A program made the position numbers and the translations under genes. A model generated the notes under the pieces. It ran no database searches and was not told where the DNA came from. It saw only the letters and a program-made list of their open reading frames with translations. Shown here one piece after another: positions 31,031 through 39,780 of a stretch of DNA of 64,000 nucleotides (within the stretch, counting starts at the first letter, position 1; each line of letters begins with the position of its first letter). Origin of the DNA: an uncultured Propionivibrio sp. (lineage in GTDB: Bacteria; Pseudomonadota; Gammaproteobacteria; Burkholderiales; Rhodocyclaceae); NCBI RefSeq assembly GCF_963666255.1, contig NZ_OY762657.1, positions 1 through 64,000 on the forward strand, written 5' to 3'.

Positions 31031-31086
31031 CAATGAAAATTCCGTATAACATCTTGAAGTTTTCGCACCACTCAGGGGAATAGCAC

Positions 31087-31629
31087 ATGACCACCCGTAC
31101 TCCCTCTAGCAAGGATCATGCAAAGGAACAGCCGCGCATCGTTTCTTCGGCGCACCTGGTCTCGGAAAAATCCCCGGAACTCTCGGAAATCGAATTCGGG
31201 CTGATCATCTTCTCGCACGCGTTCAACCGCTGGATGATCCGCTGCATGAGCGCCGCAGGCGTCAAGGACATGACACCGGTCGACGTGATGGTGATGCACC
31301 ACATCAACCACCGCGGTTCGGAAAAGCGTCTCGCCGACATCTGCTTCGTCCTCAACATCGAGGACACGCACGTCGTCTCCTACTCGGTCAAGAAACTGCT
31401 CGGCATGGATCTGGTGCAGAGCACCAAACGGGGGAAGGAAGTCTTTCTCAAGGCGACCGAAGCCGGCGCGGCGCTCTGCGCGCGCTATCGCGACGTACGC
31501 GAAGCCTGCCTGCTACCGGGCTTTTCGGGCGAATCCGAGGAAAACGGCCGCTTCGGCGAGGTGGCGCAACTCCTGCGCACGCTGTCCGGCCGTTATGACC
31601 AGGCGGCGCGCGCCGCCTCGTCGTATTGA
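31087..31629 (+). CDS. MarR-like winged-helix transcriptional regulator
   Basis: A 180-residue DNA-binding protein. The core (about residues 35-150) has the MarR winged-helix pattern, with MTPVDVMVMHHINHRGSEKR leading into the recognition helix and wing (EDTHVVSYSVKKLLGMDLVQ). Residues 1-30 form a polar extension. The ATG has CAGGGGA about 9 bases ahead. It is divergent from the TRAP/5-oxoprolinase operon and therefore the likely regulator of pyroglutamate uptake. The ligand is unknown. Three cysteines (RCMS, DICF, ALCARY) leave redox sensing possible, without direct support. Confidence 0.8.
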   Translation: MTTRTPSSKDHAKEQPRIVSSAHLVSEKSPELSEIEFGLIIFSHAFNRWMIRCMSAAGVKDMTPVDVMVMHHINHRGSEKRLADICFVLNIEDTHVVSYSVKKLLGMDLVQSTKRGKEVFLKATEAGAALCARYRDVREACLLPGFSGESEENGRFGEVAQLLRTLSGRYDQAARAASSY

Positions 31630-31653
31630 TCGTATCGATCGGGGGGGGCTGTC

Positions 31654-32082
31654 TCAGCGCCCGCGGTAAAGCACGCTCGGATGGATCTCGTGCAAAACCT
31701 TCTGGATGCCGAGTCGCGACTTGAGATTGAGAATCACCGGCGAACGGGTGTTGGCACCGATCACGCCATCGGCGGAAGCATCGCGGTAAACAATCACGAC
31801 CACGGCGGCGTCGGACGGGTCCGACAATCCGAGCACGGCGCAATCCTCGTCGGAAAGTTCGATGTCGTAGGCGAGATCGAGCGCCTCGGGCACGACGATC
31901 GGAAACATCACCTGCGAATCATCCACCGACTGCAGCCAGAACACCGTGCTGCCGCCCTCCTGGTGGAAGAGCTTGAAACGGTGATGCGTCTCGAATCCGG
32001 CCAGCCCCTGCGGAAAATTGAACAGCGTATCGGGGTCCACGTCCACGTTCTTGAGCCCCAGTCGGTCGATATCGATCTTCAT
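31654..32082 (-). CDS. fliW: Flagellar assembly factor FliW
   Basis: A 142-residue single-domain protein matching FliW in length and motifs (FNFPQGLAGFETHHRFKLF, FWLQSVDDSQVMFPIVVPEA, NLKSRLGIQKV). FliW binds flagellin and allosterically antagonises the translational repressor CsrA, coupling flagellin synthesis to filament assembly. AGGGAGAG precedes the ATG by about six bases. It is an orphan here. Neither csrA nor a flagellin gene is visible in the window, although chemoreceptor genes support motility. Confidence 0.9.
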   Translation of the reverse strand: MKIDIDRLGLKNVDVDPDTLFNFPQGLAGFETHHRFKLFHQEGGSTVFWLQSVDDSQVMFPIVVPEALDLAYDIELSDEDCAVLGLSDPSDAAVVVIVYRDASADGVIGANTRSPVILNLKSRLGIQKVLHEIHPSVLYRGR

Positions 32083-32244
32083 GCATCTCTCCCTGTCAAA
32101 ATCATGCCTGGCCGAACTATCCGGCGCCTTTGACCGGCATTATGCTACGTGCAAGGCGCGGGCGCCAACACCCGCTCGCACACTTGTCTTTTCGACCCTG
32201 ATTGCGTAGTGTTCGCCCTCTTTTCCTTTCGACAAGAAACACCG

Positions 32245-34557
32245 ATGTCCTCTGCAGAACTCCGCATCACCCAGAAGATCGCTGAAGAAGTCGGCTGCCG
32301 CCTGCAACAGGTGGTGGCCACCGTTACCCTGCTCGACGAAGGCGCCACCGTCCCGTTCATCGCCCGCTACCGCAAGGAAGTCACCGGCGGACTCGATGAC
32401 ACCCAGTTGCGCCTGCTCGACGAGCGGCTGACCTATCTGCGCGAACTCGAAGACCGCCGCGCCGCGATCCTCGCGTCGATCGAGGAACAAGGCAAGCTGA
32501 CGCCCGAACTCGCCGCCCAGATCGACGGCGCCGAAACCAAGCAGAGCCTCGAAGACCTCTACCTGCCGTACAAGCCGAAACGCCGTACCAAGGCGCAGAT
32601 CGCGCGCGAAGCGGGCCTCGCGCCGCTCGCCGAAGCGCTGCTCGCCGACCCGACGCTGTCGCCGGAAAGCGAAGCCGAAAAATACCTCAACGCCGACGCC
32701 GGCTTTACCGACACCAAGGCAGTTCTTGACGGCGCGCGGCAGATCCTGATGGAGCAGTTTTCCGAAGACGCCGTCCTGCTCGGCGACCTGCGCGCTTATC
32801 TCGACGATCATGCCGTCGTCAAATCGACCGTGGTCGAGGGCAAGGAGACCGAGGGCGCCAAGTTCCGCGATTATTTCGATTATTCGGAACCGCTCGCCAG
32901 CGTCCCCTCGCACCGCGCGCTCGCGCTCTTCCGCGGCCGCAACGAAGGCATGCTGCAGGTCGCGCTGGTGCTCGATTCGGAACTCGATGAAGCCAACAAG
33001 CCGGTCGGCCACAACCCGTGCGAGGCGCGTATCGCCAAGCGTGCGGGCATCAGCGACCAGGGCCGTCCGGCCGACAAATGGCTGTCCGACACCGTACGCT
33101 GGACCTGGCGCATCAAGGTCTTCATGCATCTTGAATCGGACCTGATGAACGCGCTGCGCGAACGTGCCGAGGAGGAAGCCATCCGCGTCTTCGGCACCAA
33201 CCTGCACGACCTGCTGCTCGCCGCGCCGGCCGGTCCGCGCACGACGATGGGCATCGACCCTGGCATCCGCACCGGCTGCAAGGTCGCCGTCGTCGATGCC
33301 ACCGGCAAGCTGCTCGAAACCGCCACGATCTATCCGCACGAACCTCGCTGCGACTGGAACGGCGCCCTGCACACGCTGGCCGTGCTGGCGAAGAAACACA
33401 ACGTCAATCTGATCAGCATCGGCAACGGCACCGCCTCGCGCGAGACCGACAAGCTCGCCGCCGACCTCATCCGTGGCCTGCCGGAACTGCGCATGACCAA
33501 GATCGTCGTCTCGGAAGCCGGCGCCTCGGTCTATTCGGCCTCCGAATATGCTGCCCGCGAATTCCCCGAACTCGACGTCAGCCTGCGCGGCGCCGTCTCG
33601 ATTGCGCGCCGCCTGCAGGACCCGCTCGCCGAACTCGTCAAGATCGAGCCGAAATCGATCGGTGTCGGCCAGTACCAGCACGACGTCAGCCAGACCAAGC
33701 TGGCACGCGCGCTCGACGGTGTCGTCGAGGACTGCGTCAATGCCGTCGGTGTCGACGTCAATACCGCCTCGATCCCGCTGCTGACACGCGTGTCGGGCCT
33801 CAACAGCACGTTGGCCAGCAACATCGTCGCCTTCCGCGACAAGCACGGCGCCTTCGCCAACCGCAAGGCGCTGCTTGAGGTGCCACGCATGGGCGACAAG
33901 ACCTTTGAACAAGCCGCCGGCTTCCTGCGCGTCATGAGCGGTGACAACCCGCTCGACGCCTCGGCCGTCCACCCGGAAGCCTATCCGCTGGTCGAACGCA
34001 TCCTGGCCGACATCAAGAAGGGCATCAAGGACGTCATCGGCGATACGCGCCTTGTGAAGTCGCTGCAGGCGGTCAAATACACCGACGAGAAATTCGGTCT
34101 GCCGACCGTGCAGGACATCCTCAAGGAACTCGAAAAACCGGGCCGCGACCCGCGTCCGGAATTCAAGACCGCCGTGTTCAAGGACGGCGTCGAGGAAGTC
34201 AAGGACCTGCGTCCCGGCATGCTGCTCGAAGGCGTCGTCACCAACGTCGCCAACTTCGGCGCCTTCGTCGATATCGGCGTGCATCAGGACGGCCTCGTGC
34301 ACATCTCGTCGCTCTCGAACAAGTTCGTCAAGGACCCGCGCGAAGTCGTCAAGGCCGGCGACGTCGTCAAGGTCAAGGTGCTCGAAGTCGATCTGCCGCG
34401 CCAGCGCATCGCGCTGACCATGCGCCTGACCGACGACGTGCCGGCCGGACCGAAGACCGGCAACGTGCCGATGAGCGGCAAGGCGCGACAGCAGCAGGCA
34501 CGCCAACCGGAGCAATCCGGCGCCATGGCGGCGGCATTTGCCAAACTGAAGCGCTGA
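32245..34557 (+). CDS. tex: Transcription accessory protein Tex
   Basis: A 770-residue cytoplasmic nucleic-acid-binding protein. The N-terminal Tex domain ([20 protein letters not shown]) is followed by the YqgF-like RNase H fold ([20 protein letters not shown]). Then come the helix-hairpin-helix region ([20 protein letters not shown]) and a C-terminal S1 RNA-binding domain ([20 protein letters not shown]). Length is normal for the family. The start at 32245 is the first ATG that matches the conserved N-terminus. A polar, Gln-rich tail follows the S1 domain. Tex affects transcription and RNA turnover. Its exact role is still debated. Confidence 0.95.
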   Translation: MSSAELRITQKIAEEVGCRLQQVVATVTLLDEGATVPFIARYRKEVTGGLDDTQLRLLDERLTYLRELEDRRAAILASIEEQGKLTPELAAQIDGAETKQSLEDLYLPYKPKRRTKAQIAREAGLAPLAEALLADPTLSPESEAEKYLNADAGFTDTKAVLDGARQILMEQFSEDAVLLGDLRAYLDDHAVVKSTVVEGKETEGAKFRDYFDYSEPLASVPSHRALALFRGRNEGMLQVALVLDSELDEANKPVGHNPCEARIAKRAGISDQGRPADKWLSDTVRWTWRIKVFMHLESDLMNALRERAEEEAIRVFGTNLHDLLLAAPAGPRTTMGIDPGIRTGCKVAVVDATGKLLETATIYPHEPRCDWNGALHTLAVLAKKHNVNLISIGNGTASRETDKLAADLIRGLPELRMTKIVVSEAGASVYSASEYAAREFPELDVSLRGAVSIARRLQDPLAELVKIEPKSIGVGQYQHDVSQTKLARALDGVVEDCVNAVGVDVNTASIPLLTRVSGLNSTLASNIVAFRDKHGAFANRKALLEVPRMGDKTFEQAAGFLRVMSGDNPLDASAVHPEAYPLVERILADIKKGIKDVIGDTRLVKSLQAVKYTDEKFGLPTVQDILKELEKPGRDPRPEFKTAVFKDGVEEVKDLRPGMLLEGVVTNVANFGAFVDIGVHQDGLVHISSLSNKFVKDPREVVKAGDVVKVKVLEVDLPRQRIALTMRLTDDVPAGPKTGNVPMSGKARQQQARQPEQSGAMAAAFAKLKR

Positions 34558-34562
34558 TCCCG

Positions 34563-34582
34563 GGCGGGGCGCCGTCCCCGCC
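34563..34582. terminator. GC-rich hairpin after tex
   Basis: GGCGGGG (34563-34569) pairs with CCCCGCC (34576-34582) across a 6-base loop, right after the tex stop. There is no T-run, so this is a weak terminator or an mRNA-end structure. Confidence 0.4.
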
Positions 34583-34607
34583 TCCCTGCAAACGAAAGGA
34601 GTCCCGC

Positions 34608-34916
34608 ATGGTCCTGCTTGAATTCTCGATGTTCCCGACCACCGTCGGCGAAAGCAAGAGCGCCTATGTCGCTCGCATTATCGACATCATCGACCGGAGC
34701 GGCGTCACCTACCAGCTGACGCCGATGGGCACCATCCTCGAAGGCGAATGGTCGGAGGTGATGGGCGTCGTCACCGCCTGCTTCGAAGCGCTCAAGGCCG
34801 ACTGCCCGCGCATCAGCACGCAACTCAAGGTTGATTACCGCGCCGGCAGCGACAGCCGGATGAAGACGAAGATCGCCGCGGTCGAGAACCATCTCGGACG
34901 CAAGCTGTCGACTTGA
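34608..34916 (+). CDS. Thiamine-binding protein, MTH1187/YkoF-like
   Basis: A 102-residue small ferredoxin-like-fold protein of the MTH1187/DUF77 family (VLLEFSMFPTTVGESKSAYV; YQLTPMGTILEGEWSEVMGV; RISTQLKVDYRAGS). Members bind thiamine or related molecules and often act as regulators or chaperones of thiamine metabolism. AAAGGAG lies 9 bases ahead of the ATG. No thiamine gene is nearby, so the physiological role is open. It lies 50 bases after tex. Confidence 0.85.
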   Translation: MVLLEFSMFPTTVGESKSAYVARIIDIIDRSGVTYQLTPMGTILEGEWSEVMGVVTACFEALKADCPRISTQLKVDYRAGSDSRMKTKIAAVENHLGRKLST

Positions 34917-34941
34917 TCCCAACACTGACTTGCGCACCCCG

Positions 34942-35286
34942 ATGATCACGGTCTATGGCATCAAGAACTGCGACACGATGAAAAAGGCGTTCGCCTGGCT
35001 TGATGCAAACGGCATCGCCTACGAATTTATCGACTACAAGCAGGCCGGCGTGGTCGCCGACCGCCTGCCCGACTGGAACCGTCGAGCCGGCTGGCAAACG
35101 CTCCTCAACACGCGCGGCCTGATGTGGCGCAAGCTCTCCGAAGCCGAACGCGCCGACCTCGACGAAGACAAGGCGCTGGCGTTGATGACCCGACATCCGG
35201 TACTGGTCAAGCGTCCGGTCCTCGACACCGGAAAGACGTTGCTCGTCGGTTTCTCGTCCGAAAGCTACGGCGAAACGCTGGGCTGA
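34942..35286 (+). CDS. ArsC/Spx-family reductase, YffB-like
   Basis: A 114-residue thioredoxin-fold protein with the ArsC-family opening ITVYGIKNCDTMKKAFAWLD, and RHPVLVKRPVLDTGKTLLVG near the C-terminus. Only the single N-terminal Cys of the active-site loop is present, as in YffB, which has been linked to glutathione-dependent reductase activity rather than arsenate resistance. An upstream TTG in frame is possible, but the ATG at 34942 fits the family start. It follows the thiamine-binding gene by 25 bases. Confidence 0.85.
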   Translation: MITVYGIKNCDTMKKAFAWLDANGIAYEFIDYKQAGVVADRLPDWNRRAGWQTLLNTRGLMWRKLSEAERADLDEDKALALMTRHPVLVKRPVLDTGKTLLVGFSSESYGETLG

Positions 35287-35328
35287 CTTTTCCTCACTGC
35301 CTCGGCAGACAGCGAAAAAACCATTGCA

Positions 35329-35356
35329 ATGCCGGCCAAGTGCCGGCATCATTTCT
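35329..35356 (+). terminator. Terminator-like hairpin after the YffB-like gene
   Basis: ATGCCGGC (35329-35336) pairs with GCCGGCAT (35342-35349) around a 5-base loop, followed by CATTTCTT. A reasonable rho-independent terminator ending the tex-to-YffB run. Confidence 0.6.
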
Positions 35357-35521
35357 TCGTCACGGCGAACACCAGACGCCGAACCCGCTCCGAAACATAA
35401 AAACACCAGCTCCCGGAGCCTTCCCCAGAAAAACAGATGACACGTGTCGCCATGTCGCGACGCAAACGGCGCGCGCGCCGCACATTCAACATCTCGGGGA
35501 CTGTCTCAGGAGAATATGGCA

Positions 35522-36826
35522 ATGTTTCGTCAGGACACTGCGAGCCTTCGTTGCGCGTCCGTTGCCTGGGTGCACGCCCGGGCGCGACGAAGCGCGGTGG
35601 TGCGCGCCCCCCGGCATTTGAATCCATCCATTGGCCTGTCGCTCGGTCTGCTCCTCGCCATCACCCCCGCCGCCCACCTACGTGCGCAAACCTCCTTCGA
35701 CAGTTCGCCGCTGTCGATCAGCGGATTCGGCACCCTGGGCGCCGTACGCGCAAGCAATCCGCAGATCGAAGTGCTGCGCGACTCGTCGCAACCGAAGGCC
35801 ATCGACACCCAGTGGTCGACACGTACCGACTCGGCGCTCGGCGTGCAGGCCGTCTATCGTTTCAGCGACACCCTCGATGCCGTCGTCCAGGCCGTATCGC
35901 ATTATCAGCAAAACGGCAGTTTCCGCCCCGACCTCACCTGGGCCTTCCTCAAGTACGACGTAACACCGCGCTTCTCGGTACGCCTCGGACGCGTCGGCAT
36001 CGAATTCCTGATGCAGGCCGATGCCCGCCTGGTCGGCTATTCGTATCTGCCGATCCGGCCGCCAACGGAATTCTACGGTTTTATCCCGATCAACTACGGC
36101 GACGGCGTCGATGCGCGCCTGCGCTGGCCGGTCGGCGACGGCATCCTGCGGCTCGAAGGCTTCGCCGGCCGGGCAGCCGACAACATTCCCAACTACAACT
36201 TCAAGGGAACGGGCATCTTCAAGGGAACGCTCGGCTACGACATCGGCGCCTGGCAGTTCCGCTACATCAACACCGAGGCAAAACTCGCCCACAACCGGGA
36301 CAGCATGAAATCGTTCGTCGACGGGCTCACCCAGGCCGGCGCGGTGAGCGTCGCACGCAGCATCGAACTGCTGGACAAGGTCAGCACCTACCAATCGCTC
36401 GGCGCGGCCTATGACGACGGAAACTGGCAACTCCAGGCCGCCGTCAACACCATTCGGCACGAAGCCGCACAGATGCAGAACTCGCAAGCGCTGACCCTGC
36501 TGGCTGGCTATCGCTGGGGCCGTCTGACGCCCTACTTCAGCTATGCGCAGGCGAAGAATTCGCCAAAGCCGCTGACCTCCGGACTGCCGGGCGCACTCGC
36601 CGCCACATTCGACGAGGGTCTGGCGCAGGCGCTGCAATCATCGCAGATCAACAGCAGGACCCTTTCCGCCGGCATGCGCTGGGATTTCAGACGCAACATG
36701 GACCTCAAGGCCCAGATCGACCTGATTCACGCAGCCCCAGGATCCACCTTGCAGGTGCGCAACACCACCCCGAACGCCGGCGCCCGTGCCGCCGTCTTCA
36801 GTCTCTCGCTCGATTTCATTTTCTGA
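35522..36826 (+). CDS. Outer-membrane porin-like beta-barrel protein
   Basis: A 434-residue protein predicted to be a 16-strand-type porin. It has alternating hydrophobic/aromatic strands such as YDIGAWQFRYINTE, LTLLAGYRWGRLTPYFSYAQ and a C-terminal FSLSLDFIF ending in Phe, the outer-membrane assembly signal. The leader is unusual. A hydrophobic signal core (IGLSLGLLLAITPAAHLRAQ) only appears after about 35 Arg/Ala-rich residues. AGGAG lies nine bases before ATG 35522 and three before ATG 35516. Starts further in (GTG near 35600) would give a more ordinary signal peptide. It is first in an operon with a PstS-like protein and a GGDEF/EAL sensor. The ligand is unknown. Confidence 0.75.
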   Translation: MFRQDTASLRCASVAWVHARARRSAVVRAPRHLNPSIGLSLGLLLAITPAAHLRAQTSFDSSPLSISGFGTLGAVRASNPQIEVLRDSSQPKAIDTQWSTRTDSALGVQAVYRFSDTLDAVVQAVSHYQQNGSFRPDLTWAFLKYDVTPRFSVRLGRVGIEFLMQADARLVGYSYLPIRPPTEFYGFIPINYGDGVDARLRWPVGDGILRLEGFAGRAADNIPNYNFKGTGIFKGTLGYDIGAWQFRYINTEAKLAHNRDSMKSFVDGLTQAGAVSVARSIELLDKVSTYQSLGAAYDDGNWQLQAAVNTIRHEAAQMQNSQALTLLAGYRWGRLTPYFSYAQAKNSPKPLTSGLPGALAATFDEGLAQALQSSQINSRTLSAGMRWDFRRNMDLKAQIDLIHAAPGSTLQVRNTTPNAGARAAVFSLSLDFIF

Positions 36827-36840
36827 CGGGAGAACACGGC

Positions 36841-37269
36841 GTGATCAGGACGGCATTTCTCGCGATACTCGGCTGGCTTCTGCTGGGTCCGGCATCGACT
36901 GCGGCGGAAATGATCGTCTTCGTCAATCCGCAAAGTGGCGTCGAACAGCTTACCCGCACGCAGATCACCAACATTTTCCTGGGCAATCACCGCGAATACC
37001 CCAACGGACTGATGGCCAAACCGATCGACTTGCCGGTCGCTGCCCCCGAAAAGACCCTGTTCTATCGTGCGCTGGTCAACAAGGATCTCGACCAGATGGC
37101 CGCCTACTGGTCGCGCCTCGTCTTCGCCGGCAACACCCAGCCGCCAATGCAGACAGGCACGGTCCAGGAGGCGGTGCAGGCGGTCGCAAACAATCGCAAC
37201 GCCATTGGCTATGCGGACCGCAAACAAGTTGACCCGGCCCGGGTCAGGATCGTGTTCGCCTTCCCGTAA
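36841..37269 (+). CDS. Short PstS-like periplasmic binding protein
   Basis: A 142-residue exported protein with a signal peptide (IRTAFLAILGWLLLGPASTA) and one lobe of the phosphate-binding-protein fold (MIVFVNPQSGVEQLTRTQIT; NIFLGNHREYP; AVANNRNAIGYADRK). This is about half the length of a true PstS, so it cannot close as a classical two-lobe receptor by itself. Start is GTG with GGGAGA upstream. It lies 14 bases after the porin gene and its stop is followed after one base by the sensor gene, so the three are co-transcribed. It may be a ligand-binding partner for the sensor's periplasmic domain. Confidence 0.75.
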   Translation: MIRTAFLAILGWLLLGPASTAAEMIVFVNPQSGVEQLTRTQITNIFLGNHREYPNGLMAKPIDLPVAAPEKTLFYRALVNKDLDQMAAYWSRLVFAGNTQPPMQTGTVQEAVQAVANNRNAIGYADRKQVDPARVRIVFAFP

Positions 37270-37270
37270 C

Positions 37271-39742
37271 ATGCGCACGCTATCGCCGACGACAGACGGT
37301 GCGGCAGACCGCTCAAAGCGCAGGCGCCCGCGATTTCGTTTGTATCCGCAACACCGGAGCCTTCTCGCCAAGACGCTGCTCATCGTTGCCGGCGCCACCT
37401 GCCTGACCTCGGCGATGATCGTCATTGCGGCGATCCTGATCACCTATCGGCAATTCGAAAGCAACGCCAAGGACAATCTCGACGAAACCATCGAGGCGAT
37501 GCGCTCGATGGCCAGCATCGCCTGTTATGCCAAAGACGCCATGCTGGCGAAGGAAACGGCACAGGCCATCATCAAGAACAGCAATGTCCTGCAGGTCTCG
37601 ATCACGGCCTACGGCAAAGTTCTCGGCAGCGCGGCTCGTGCCGGCAGCGGACCATTGTTCACCGAAGCATCGGACAGGGTGATCGAGCGCTCGCTGAGCT
37701 CCCCGTTCGACAGCGACGAAATCATCGGCAAGGTGTCGCTGATGCCGAACTGGCCGGAAATCAACCGGCGCGTACTCCAGTCGGTCGAATCGAACGCGAC
37801 GATGATGCTGTTCATGGCCATCGCGATCATTTCGGTTGTCGGCTTCGTCATCACCTTCTTCATCGTCCACCCGGTGCAGATGATCTCGAACCAGCTTCAC
37901 CGGCTGAACACCCACGAAGACGACGTCCTGAAGATGCCTGAAGGTCATGAGGCGAATGAACTCGGCCGCCTCGTCGCTGACATCAACGATCTGCTCGGGC
38001 GCCTGCGCAGTTCGCTCGCCCGCGAACACGAACTGCACCTGCAGCAAGTCATCCACGAAAAGCTCCGGTTGCCGGCCGCTGTGTTCGAACACAGTCACGA
38101 AGGCATCACCATCACCGATGCCGAAAACAACATCGTCGCCGTCAATCGGGCCTTCACCCAGATCACCGGCTATTCGGAAACCGACGTCCTCGGCAGGAAT
38201 CCCAGCGTCCTGGCCTCCGGCCGGCACGGCAAGGAGTTCTACGCGCGCATGTGGCGCAGCCTCACGACGCTCGGCTACTGGAAAGGCGAGGTGTGGAACC
38301 GCTGCAAGAACGGGGAAATCAAACCCAAATGGTTCAGCATCAGCGTCATTCGCGACGGCACCGGCAAGGTCGAAAACTACCTGGCCATCTTTTCCGACAT
38401 CACCGACCGCAAGCGGGCCGAAGAACGAATCGAATTTCTCGCCCACCACGATGCGCTGACCCAGTTGCCGAACCGCGTCCTGACCCGCGACCGCTTCGAG
38501 CAGGCCGTTGCCAGCGCAGCGCGCGACAATGCCGGTGTGGCGCTGCTCTACATCGACCTCGACAATTTCAAATACGTCAACGACACATTCGGCCACCAGG
38601 CCGGCGATCATCTCCTGCTCACCGTCGTCGAGCGGCTCAAGAAACACATGCGCGACAGCGACACCATTTCGCGCCAGGGCGGTGACGAGTTCCTGCTGAT
38701 CCTCGGGCACATCCGCGACAAGGACGTCGTCGAGCGCGTCTGCCGCCAGCTCCTCGGCAACATCGCCTCGCCGTTCGACATCGAAGGCCATCTGGTTGGC
38801 ATATCCGCCTGCATCGGCGTCGCCATGTATCCGGAAGACGGTACCGATTTCGGCACACTGCTCAAGAATGCCGACGCGGCAATGTACGCAGCGAAGACCG
38901 GCGGCAAGAACGCCTATCGTTTCTATGTCGAGGAAATGAATCTCGACGCGCTCGACAAGCTTCGCCTCAAGGCGCATCTGCGCAATGCCATCACCAACGG
39001 CGGCTTCCGCCTCGCCTATCAGGCACAGATCGACATCGCCAGCGGCAACATCGTCGGCGCCGAGGCGCTGGTTCGCTGGCATCGCTCCGACGAACACGAC
39101 ATCATCACCCCGGACCGTTTCATTGCGCTGGCGGAAGAATCCGGCCTGATCGGCGACATCGGGAATTGGGTCATCGAGGAGGCCTGCCGCCAGGCGACGC
39201 GATGGTTCACCGCCGACATCCCGCCACTTGTCATATCGGTCAATGTTTCGTCGCTGCAATTCAACGGTGAGGCCATCGTCGCCAGCGTCCGCAACGCGCT
39301 CCTGCGCACCGGCATGCCTTCGAGCTGGCTGGGTCTGGAATTCACCGAAACGGTCTTGCTCAGCGACATCCGCCATTCGGTCGCCATCATCGAAAAACTG
39401 AAATCACTCGGCGTCAGTCTCTCGATCGACGATTTCGGCACCGGATATTCGAGCCTCAGCTACCTGCAGCAACTCAAGGTCGACAAGCTCAAAATCGACC
39501 AGTCCTTCGTCCGCAACATCGGTTCGACGCCGGAAGGCAGCGGTATCATCGAGGCCATCGTTCACCTCGGTCAGGCCCTGAAGCTCACCGTCATCGCCGA
39601 AGGCGTCGAAACTGCGCAACAACTCGCGACGCTGAAGGCGCTCGGTTGCGACGAGGCACAGGGCTACCTGATCAGCCGCCCGCTCGAAGCCGAAGCATTC
39701 GAACAATTCCTCAGAGAGCGACCGCGGCGAAAATTACAGTAG
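37271..39742 (+). CDS. Membrane sensor with HAMP, PAS, GGDEF and EAL domains
   Basis: An 823-residue c-di-GMP enzyme. TM1 is at about residues 34-58 and a small periplasmic CHASE8-like sensor at about 60-175. TM2 is at 177-199, HAMP at about 200-255, PAS at about 262-380, GGDEF at about 390-550 and EAL at about 565-815. The GGDEF signature RQGGDEF (469-474) and EAL signature GAEALVRW are both intact, as is the EAL-loop DDFGTGYSS. Both synthesis and hydrolysis are therefore possible. Which dominates cannot be told. The long N-terminal basic tail (residues 10-30) is cytoplasmic. Operon context suggests regulation by a periplasmic ligand via the PstS-like protein. Confidence 0.92.
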   Translation: MRTLSPTTDGAADRSKRRRPRFRLYPQHRSLLAKTLLIVAGATCLTSAMIVIAAILITYRQFESNAKDNLDETIEAMRSMASIACYAKDAMLAKETAQAIIKNSNVLQVSITAYGKVLGSAARAGSGPLFTEASDRVIERSLSSPFDSDEIIGKVSLMPNWPEINRRVLQSVESNATMMLFMAIAIISVVGFVITFFIVHPVQMISNQLHRLNTHEDDVLKMPEGHEANELGRLVADINDLLGRLRSSLAREHELHLQQVIHEKLRLPAAVFEHSHEGITITDAENNIVAVNRAFTQITGYSETDVLGRNPSVLASGRHGKEFYARMWRSLTTLGYWKGEVWNRCKNGEIKPKWFSISVIRDGTGKVENYLAIFSDITDRKRAEERIEFLAHHDALTQLPNRVLTRDRFEQAVASAARDNAGVALLYIDLDNFKYVNDTFGHQAGDHLLLTVVERLKKHMRDSDTISRQGGDEFLLILGHIRDKDVVERVCRQLLGNIASPFDIEGHLVGISACIGVAMYPEDGTDFGTLLKNADAAMYAAKTGGKNAYRFYVEEMNLDALDKLRLKAHLRNAITNGGFRLAYQAQIDIASGNIVGAEALVRWHRSDEHDIITPDRFIALAEESGLIGDIGNWVIEEACRQATRWFTADIPPLVISVNVSSLQFNGEAIVASVRNALLRTGMPSSWLGLEFTETVLLSDIRHSVAIIEKLKSLGVSLSIDDFGTGYSSLSYLQQLKVDKLKIDQSFVRNIGSTPEGSGIIEAIVHLGQALKLTVIAEGVETAQQLATLKALGCDEAQGYLISRPLEAEAFEQFLRERPRRKLQ

Positions 39743-39780
39743 AATAGTCGCCCGTTTAGCCAAGAAAGTGAATTGAAGCG

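Noticed and set aside
31023-31033. TATAAT on the plus strand and TTGACA on the minus strand in the TRAP/MarR gap
   Set aside because: Neither has a partner box at suitable spacing, so I did not call promoters, only a possible operator.
32140-34515. Minus-strand open frame of about 790 codons opposite tex
   Set aside because: Low-complexity Asp/Val/Arg-rich product and full overlap with tex, which has clear S1 and Tex domains.
36841-37269. Short PstS-like gene as a truncated pseudogene
   Set aside because: It has an intact signal peptide, start, stop and tight operon spacing, and a compact one-lobe form. Nothing suggests a disrupted longer frame nearby.
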